Positions 58,594 through 64,000 of a DNA stretch of 64,000 nt are shown here, piece after piece. The position numbers and the translations under genes are program-made. The notes under the pieces are model-generated. The model did no database searches, was not told where the DNA came from, and saw only the letters and a list, made by a program, of their open reading frames with translations. Position 1 is the stretch's first letter, and each line of letters begins with the position of its first letter. The stretch spans positions 310,001 to 374,000 of the forward strand of contig JAINUW010000294.1 in assembly GCA_020205615.1 (NCBI GenBank). Reading direction: 5' to 3'. The stretch comes from Panax quinquefolius. Taxonomy: Eukaryota > Streptophyta > Magnoliopsida > Apiales > Araliaceae.

Positions 58594-59328
58594 ATGAAAA
58601 CCAGCGGGGAGGAAAACATTCAGACAAAAGCGGTAACCACTTTGGTGGTACTCGTGGCCATGAAAATAGAAGAAGTGAGTCGGGGAGAGATTTTAAAAAG
58701 AGGAGATTCAACAATGACACTTTGTGAAGGCGTCGTACACAAAGACAAGAATGGTTTTAAGGGAGGAGAACGACCACCGGTCATATGCTATAAGTGCGGA
58801 AAAGAAGAACATATCAGCCCAAACTGCTCACAACAGTTTAAGGTATGTTATAGCTGTGGAAAGGAAGGGCATATCGCCCGAGATTGCACTGTAGTGAAAC
58901 CAAGTCCAACGGGGATGGTGACTCAAAAGGCTGTCCTAGAAAAGTCAAAGTCAATGGTTCCTGGAAGAGCGTTTGTCGTGACTGGTCAACATGCGAGGAA
59001 CCCAAACGAGGTGATCACGGGTAAGCTAATCATAAATTCATGCGAAGTTTATACATTACTTGATACCGGTGCTACCCATTCTTTTATCTCTTCTACTTGT
59101 GCTCAACGTTTAAACTTGATTCTGGAGAAGTTAGACTTTGACCTATCTGTGGAAACTCCGTTAGGAGAAACTTTCATCACATCCACTGTTTATAAATCTT
59201 GTTTGATCCAAGTTGGCACCATCACATTACTTGTTGACCTTATCTCTTTAAAGATACTTGCATTTGACGTGATTTTAGGAATTGATTGGTTAACTACTCA
59301 TCATGCCAAAATTGATTGTTTTTCGTAA
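58594..59328 (+). pseudogene. gag-pol: Nucleocapsid-protease ORF of C3
   Basis: 244-codon open frame, the longest in the window. Residues 65-78 (CYKCGKEEHISPNC) and 85-98 (CYSCGKEGHIARDC) are complete zinc knuckles for RNA binding. A processing linker precedes the protease: active site LLDTGATHSFIS at 155-166 with Asp-Thr-Gly at 157-159, and ILAFDVILGIDWL at 221-233. It ends at TAA 59326, just after HHAKIDCFS, where the intact protein would run on, so a small frame change ends it. The first ~40 residues are an out-of-frame reading of the Asn/Gly-rich linker, so the ATG at 58594 is probably not a natural start. Confidence 0.88.
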
Positions 59329-59860
59329 GGTTGTTAGTTTTCATATTCCTAACCAACTGTTATTTGAATTCAAGCAACCAAACCATTGAAGTCAAACTCT
59401 TTAATATCAAGCCATAAAGCCATTCGTTTATTGAAAAACGGATGTCAAGCTTTCTTAGCCCATATCATGGACTTGAACAAAAATACGTCAGATTTGAATG
59501 ATATTTATGTTATTGGTAAAATCCCTGACGTATTTCCTGAAGAATTTCTTGGCCTACCTCCAGAGCGTGATATTGAATTTTGTATCATCTTTGAATCCAG
59601 TACAAAACCCACTTCTAAAATCTCATATCGAATGGCTCCTATTGAACTTCAGGAGTTAAAAATTCAACTATAGAATTTGGTACCCGAGCCTTTATCTGGT
59701 GACTTCCTTGGTGGAATGCACCGAAGCCAGACTCTCCGTAGGGGACGCCATATTCGTGCGGTAGTAAATAGGTGTCATTGTGATGTGCTATCCAAGATTG
59801 GGATATGAGTCACAGTTGAGAGCAACCTAAGTCAGTAATCGAAATACGTAGCTTTATATG
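59329..59860 (+). pseudogene. pol: Protease-RT linker of C3; RT palm deleted
   Basis: The frame 59386-59673 holds the typical gypsy linker: VFPEEFLGLPPERDIEF and ISYRMAPIELQELKIQL, then a TAG at 59671. The next ~190 bp (TTTATCTGGTGACTTCC, then GTAGGGGACGCCATATT) keep only a trace of the following RT segment. By 59830 the sequence is already in the RT thumb. The RT fingers and palm, including the catalytic YxDD, are missing. The same join occurs in C1 and C2. Confidence 0.82.
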
Positions 59861-60130
59861 CTTAGCTGGTTATTATCGAAGATTTTGTGGAAAGATTTTC
59901 TCGAATCGCTACTCCATTAACTCAGTTGACTCATCGAGATACAAAATTCGAATGGAGCAAGGAATGTGGGAAGAGCTTCGAAGAACTCAAGGGGAGACTC
60001 ATTTTGGTACATGTTCTGACCATACCATCCTGGAAAAGCGAACGTGGTAGCTGACGTGTTAATAAAACATCGTATACGAGTACAAGTGCGATATTGTCAA
60101 AGACCCATTTTGTATGACTTACAAATGATA
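59861..60130 (+). pseudogene. pol: RT thumb joined to RNase H end, C3
   Basis: LAGYYRRF (about 59857-59882), then IATPLTQLTHRDTKFEWSKE and KSFEELKGRL (to ~60003). Within about 45 bp the text becomes KANVVADVL (60035-60063), the end of RNase H. About 100 residues of RNase H, including its active site, are gone. The deletion matches C1 at 45168-45371. Confidence 0.8.
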
Positions 60131-60557
60131 GAGTTGAAAATTCTAGGTACCCATGTGATGATATACGAGCAGAATCGACTTTAATTGATAAAGTTAAAAC
60201 CGTTCAAGCTAGACACCGGAGCTGATGAATATGAAGAAGGAGGTACAAGAAGTCGTTATTCCAAAAGCGAGAATCGACGATGTGAGAAAGCTCAAACCTT
60301 CGATTTATTAGTCCATTTGAAATCCTCGATAGAATAGGGGCTGTTGCTATAGACTCGTTTCTGCGCCAAGTATGACGTGTTCATAACGTTTTTTTGTGTA
60401 TCGATGTTACGTAAATATGTGGATGACCGAACCACATTATTGAGTTAGAACCCAGACGAGATAAAGCGAAGATTTAACGTACAAGGAGGTACCAGCCAAG
60501 ATCTTGGATAGGAAGGAGCATGTCCTACGCATGTCAATTTCGAGGACGAAATTTCAT
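60131..60557 (+). pseudogene. pol: Integrase C-terminus of C3
   Basis: LIDKVKTVQARHRS (60181-60222) is the segment after the integrase core. FISPFEILDRIGAVA-like sequence follows near 60303-60357 in shifted frames, then VHNVF-like near 60380, PNHIIELEPR-like near 60427-60460, and a tail near 60480-60530 equivalent to EVPAKILDRKEHVLR. This layout is that of chromoviruses, tentatively the Tekay/Del clade. The HHCC and DDE domains of integrase are absent. Confidence 0.7.
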
Positions 60558-60569
60558 AAGGAGGGGAGG
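60558..60569 (+). other. Polypurine tract of C3
   Basis: AAGGAGGGGAGG after GAGGACGAAATTTCAT, one base before the 3' LTR. Confidence 0.9.
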
Positions 60570-60725
60570 TTGTAAGACCCCAAATTATTAATAAATAAAA
60601 TTTAATTTCTCTATTTATTATTTTGAAATAGTAAGGGTTGATTTGATTAATGTGGTTAGTTATGGGTAAAATCGTGCAAATATTTTAAATAAGCAAATGG
60701 TTATAAAATATTCATTGTTGTCGGG

Positions 60726-60773
60726 GAATATTCGTTTGGTCGTGGAATATTCTTCTTTGTCAGGGGAATATTT
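60726..60773 (+). promoter_or_regulatory. GAATATTC triad in C3 3' LTR
   Basis: GAATATTC at 60726 and 60745 and GAATATTT at 60766 (19 and 21 bp). Confidence 0.62.
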
Positions 60774-61908
60774 GTACTGACGGTAGCGTAACCTTGTGTG
60801 TCCCCATGAAAGCGATTGGATGAAGAAAGCGACAAGTATAAGTTGTTTATAAATAGCAGTGCGGTTATTCTTTATTATCTATTGGAATACCCGGTGGTTA
60901 AAACACGATGTCTGGCGTTGTTGCACAAGAAGATTTACGGTATTTCACCAATTATTGATTCTTACGTAAGAAGGCACTACTCAATAATTGTTACGGAGAT
61001 TCTTATTCGATATTTTATTTTATTGATTCAATAATTACTACGTTGATATTTTATATTCTTGTTGTTTCAATAATTGTCACTACACGGTATTTTCCATTAT
61101 CGAGCAATAATTCATATTATCTGAATAATATTATTAGAAAACATTATTGGAAATGTCTAGAAAGTTTTGTCTAAGAAGAGGTTTGTTCACCTAATTGCCT
61201 GATGAAGGAGAAATTCTTATCGAAAGCCCCCTCTTTCTTGGAAGCGACACGGTCACCCGATCTTGTGATTACGTAATATTATTTGTGAATAATTAATTAT
61301 TGATTTATATGATGAGGAAAATATTGATTTTATGTGGATATAGATGGAGAAAATTTTAAAGTGACAATTGTTAAAAATGATATTTTATCTTTTTTACGAT
61401 AAAATAATTTATTATTATATTTTAATAATATAATAATGGTGATATTTTTACAATGAATGTGGGATATATGAGTATATGAGGAGGAGAGTATTTTTTGTTG
61501 CAAAAGTTGTTTAAAACATGTTGGTGGACCCATTTCTTGACTGATATTTGATTATATCACCGTAAAATCGCTTTGTTTATGGATTTTGGTCGATTTACAT
61601 TTGGAATTTGGAAAACTTTCTTCTGCAAAGTTGTAGAGAATTGAATTTCCTATAAAAAAAAAATTGCGATATTCGAATTTTCTAATAAAAGGGCTATTTA
61701 TTATGAATTATTGAAGTTCTGAGGTTCCAGAATAATTGATTTTTGGAAGTTTAAAATATTTATAGTTAGAAAAACGTTTTTATTGTTTTGGTTGGCCCCC
61801 CATGTGTTGCAAATGGCTGAAATCAGATTTTCAAAGTAGGAGTAGGAAAAAAAAATTAAATATTAATATTATATTAAATTTTTTGCTTTGGTGTTCTAAG
61901 CATTTTCC

Positions 61909-61918
61909 TATAAATAGG
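61909..61918 (+). promoter_or_regulatory. TATA box of C3 3' LTR
   Basis: TATAAATAGG in the conserved context. In a 3' LTR it could drive outward transcription into the C2 pol remnant at 63318. Confidence 0.75.
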
Positions 61919-62194
61919 ATGTTCAGGTTAGAATTGAAAATCACACCAGAAACTACAGATTTCTCTCTCTTTCTCTCGCGATATATTGAGCGTATTCTTG
62001 TGAGTATTTTAGTACTTTGAGTATTGCTATACGGTGCAAGTTCTTTCAGCACTATATCTAGTATACCAGTCAGAAGTACTATCCTTTTTAGGTAAGGGAT
62101 GTTATTTTATTCGAAAATGATATTATTTATTCAATATCATTATGCTGAAATATTGGTGGAAACTTTTTATCAAATTTGGAACTTTTTCATGTCG

Positions 62195-62405
62195 GGGTTA
62201 CTATTCATGAGTTACTATTCCTGAGTTACTATTTATGAGTTACTATTCACGAGTTACTATTCATGAGTTACTATTCACAAGTACTATTCACGAAGCATGA
62301 TGATCTTTTTTGTGAAATTTCTATCTTTTAGTGTCGGAGTTACTATTCACGTATACGGCACTATTCACGTAGACGACACTATTCACAAATACGGCACTAT
62401 TCACC
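62195..62405 (+). repeat. 14-bp tandem array in C3 3' LTR
   Basis: Seven units at 62195-62300, then four ACTATTCAC units with GTATACGGC-type spacers at 62336-62405. Confidence 0.9.
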
Positions 62406-62634
62406 GAAAAATGAAATTTTCTTCTTTTTGTCCAAAATATTTATTCTAGATACTAGCTTGGATTGTATCCATATTTTGATCATTCTTGAATTTTACTCCA
62501 CTATGATTATTTATGAGGTATTTTTGGACATGGAATAGCTGAAGTACGAATCCTTAATAATTATTCTTTTGTTTCACTGGATTCGTTTTCTTTAAAATAT
62601 TTTTCATCATCCTCAGTCCTAAATGATGATATAA

Positions 62635-62770
62635 TTAAATATCTTTGGCCTGTAGTGCAAAGATTAATGATTTCTGATGAATATCTTTGGCCCGTAGTGC
62701 AAAGATGAAGAGGTGTTTAGATGAACATGACCAACTGATGAATATCTTTGGCCTGTAGTGCAAAGATGAA
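62635..62770 (+). repeat. ~40-bp tandem array in C3 3' LTR
   Basis: Three clean units of TTTGGCC(T/C)GTAGTGCAAAGAT, the least decayed example of the array. Confidence 0.88.
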
Positions 62771-63317
62771 TATTTGATTTTAGTTATATATTGATTGATG
62801 TTACAGGGATAAAAGATAGACGATTAACTTTTAAATTCATATATAGTAGATAGTAGTTTGCATTCTCTACTTAACTCTTCTAATGAATTATTATTTCCGC
62901 TGCGAAGATTGATTTACAACTGGTTGTCTATTGTATTCTATTAGATTTTTCCCTGTTGAGGACTAACGATAATTTATTCTATATTATCTTAGTCATAATG
63001 TTCTTTACTGGGCTAGTTGAGCTCACCCTTTTCCTTGTTGTTCCATTTTTCTTCTTAGGAGGCGAGAATGTAGCGAGTACTAGTCGGGGTGTGAAATGAT
63101 GGTTCTAGAAGTAGTTCTAGTAGTCCTCACTATTCTATAAAATAGTGTATCAATAACTGTAATGAGGACTTATTTGAGTGTGAATATTGTCTAAATGACA
63201 ATATTTGTATTTAAACTCACAGTTTTTATGTTGTATTAATAAAGTTGTAGTTATTTCTGTACCATGTATTTTGACGACTCAGAATGGGTGTTGTATACCT
63301 ATTTTGGGGGCGTCACA

Positions 63318-63322
63318 GATTG
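63318..63322 (+). other. Right target-site duplication of C3
   Basis: GATTG, repeating (with one change) the GATTT at 54850-54854. Confidence 0.75.
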
Positions 63323-64000
63323 CTTTTGTAAGGTTGTTAGTTTTCATATTCCTAAGCAACCTGTTTTTCGAATTCAAGCAACCAAACCATTGAAGTCAAA
63401 CTCTTTCATATCAAGCCGTAAAGTCATTCGTTTATTGAAAAATGGATGTCAAGCTTTTTTAGCCATGTTATGGACTTGAACAAAAATATGTCAGATTTGA
63501 ATGATATTTCTGTTGTTAATAAATTTCCTGATGTATTTCCTGAAGAATTTCTTGGCTTACTCCCAAAGTGTGATATTGAATTTTGTATCGACTTTGAACC
63601 CGGTACAAAACCCATTTCTAAAATCTCATATCGAATGGCTCCTATTGAACTTCAAGAGTTAAAAATTCAACTATAGAATTTGGTACCCGAGCCTCTATCT
63701 GGTGACTTCCTTTGTGGAATACACCGAAGCCAGACTCTCTGTAGGGGACGCCATATTTGTGTGGTAGTAAACTGATAGGTGTCATTGTGACGTGCTATCC
63801 AAGATTGGGATATGAGTCACAGTTGAGAGCAACCTATGTCAGTAATCGAAATACATAGCTTTCTAGGCTTAGTTGGTTATTATCGGAGATTCGTTAAAGG
63901 ATATTCTCGAATCGCTACTCCATTAACGCAGCTGACTCGTAGAGATACAAAATTCGAATGAAGCAAGGAATGTGGGAAGAGCTTCGAAGAACTCAAGAGG
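63318..64000 (+). pseudogene. pol: Continuation of C2 pol, deleted form
   Basis: Resumes exactly where the C2 protease stopped: DCF then VVSFHIPKQPVF. The linker FPDVFPEEFLGLLPKCDIEF and ISYRMAPIELQELKIQL follows in the frame 63446-63676, with a TAG at 63674. Then come the same short connector as in C3 (TAGGGGACGCCATATT at ~63743) and the RT thumb (RIATPLTQLTRRDTKFE, about 63911-63957), where a TGA replaces the expected Trp. The RT palm is missing exactly as in C1 and C3. The element runs off the window. Confidence 0.85.

Larger units (their letters stand above)
54855..63317 (+). mobile_element. Complete C-type gypsy element C3 nested in C2
   Basis: 8463 bp bounded by TGTAAGACTCC and GGGCGTCACA, with LTRs of 2758 bp (54855-57612) and 2747 bp (60571-63317), an exact primer-binding site, polypurine tract and near-perfect 5-bp duplication. 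The interior (57613-60570) has gag, nucleocapsid with two complete knuckles, a protease with intact catalytic site, and only fragments of RT, RNase H and integrase. Without pol it cannot move by itself. Confidence 0.92.
60571..63317 (+). repeat. 3' LTR of C3
   Basis: TGTAAGACCCC to GGCGTCACA, 2747 bp, colinear with the 5' LTR. Differences are short scattered substitutions and indels, many in G/C-containing spots. Confidence 0.92.

Noticed and set aside
54855..63317. Tandem LTR-internal-LTR-internal-LTR array made by unequal recombination
   Set aside because: The protease text interrupted at 54854 resumes at 63318 with a 5-bp near-duplication, which nesting explains more simply.

Overview
This window is plant repeat DNA, most likely pericentromeric or other heterochromatin of a flowering plant. 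It is very AT-rich. No intact host gene, tRNA, rRNA or bacterial-type feature was recognised. Almost every base can be assigned to LTR retrotransposons inserted into one another. Plant origin rests on Ty3/gypsy chromovirus-like and Ty1/copia Sirevirus-like proteins, primer-binding sites matching the 3' end of initiator tRNA-Met (TGGTATCAGAGC), and CCCTAAA-type motifs. The species cannot be read from the sequence.

Layout. 1-978: minus-strand gypsy gag/protease fragment cut by the window edge. 1372-5179: long orphan gypsy LTR, cut at its 3' side by the next element. 5180-8139: 5' LTR and gag start of a B-type gypsy element, interrupted in gag by element D (8140-15563), which has two LTRs around a non-coding interior. 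D's 3' LTR is cut by a plus-strand Sirevirus-like copia pol (15564-19131). 19501-24999: the 3' half of a second, minus-strand Sirevirus-like element (LTR, polypurine tracts, post-pol ORF). 25000-33850: gypsy element A, with a 4.5-kb 5' LTR, an extra ORF before gag, gag with zinc knuckles, no pol, and a 3' LTR cut by element B1. 33851-41792: B1, with 3.9-kb LTRs around only 1.1 kb of interior. 41793-50497: minus-strand C-type element C1. 50498-64000: plus-strand element C2, interrupted inside its protease by a complete element C3 (54855-63317) with near-matching 5-bp target duplications.

The B and C elements form one lineage. They share LTR ends (TGTAAGACCCC...CACA), a TATAAATAGG box, a row of GAATATTC palindromes spaced about 19 bp apart, a 14-bp tandem repeat and a ~40-bp tandem repeat. 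C1, C2 and C3 carry the same pol deletions: gag, nucleocapsid and protease remain, while the catalytic core of reverse transcriptase, most of RNase H and the integrase core are gone. This suggests a non-autonomous lineage mobilised in trans.

All coding sequence seen is broken by stops or frameshifts. Many stops are of the kind produced by C-to-T change, consistent with methylated, silenced DNA. The most interesting signals are regulatory and structural: the GAATATTC rows, an unexplained ORF-bearing segment inside the B1 LTR, the recurring ACTACGATTCT motif in the copia LTR, and the conserved pol deletion junctions.
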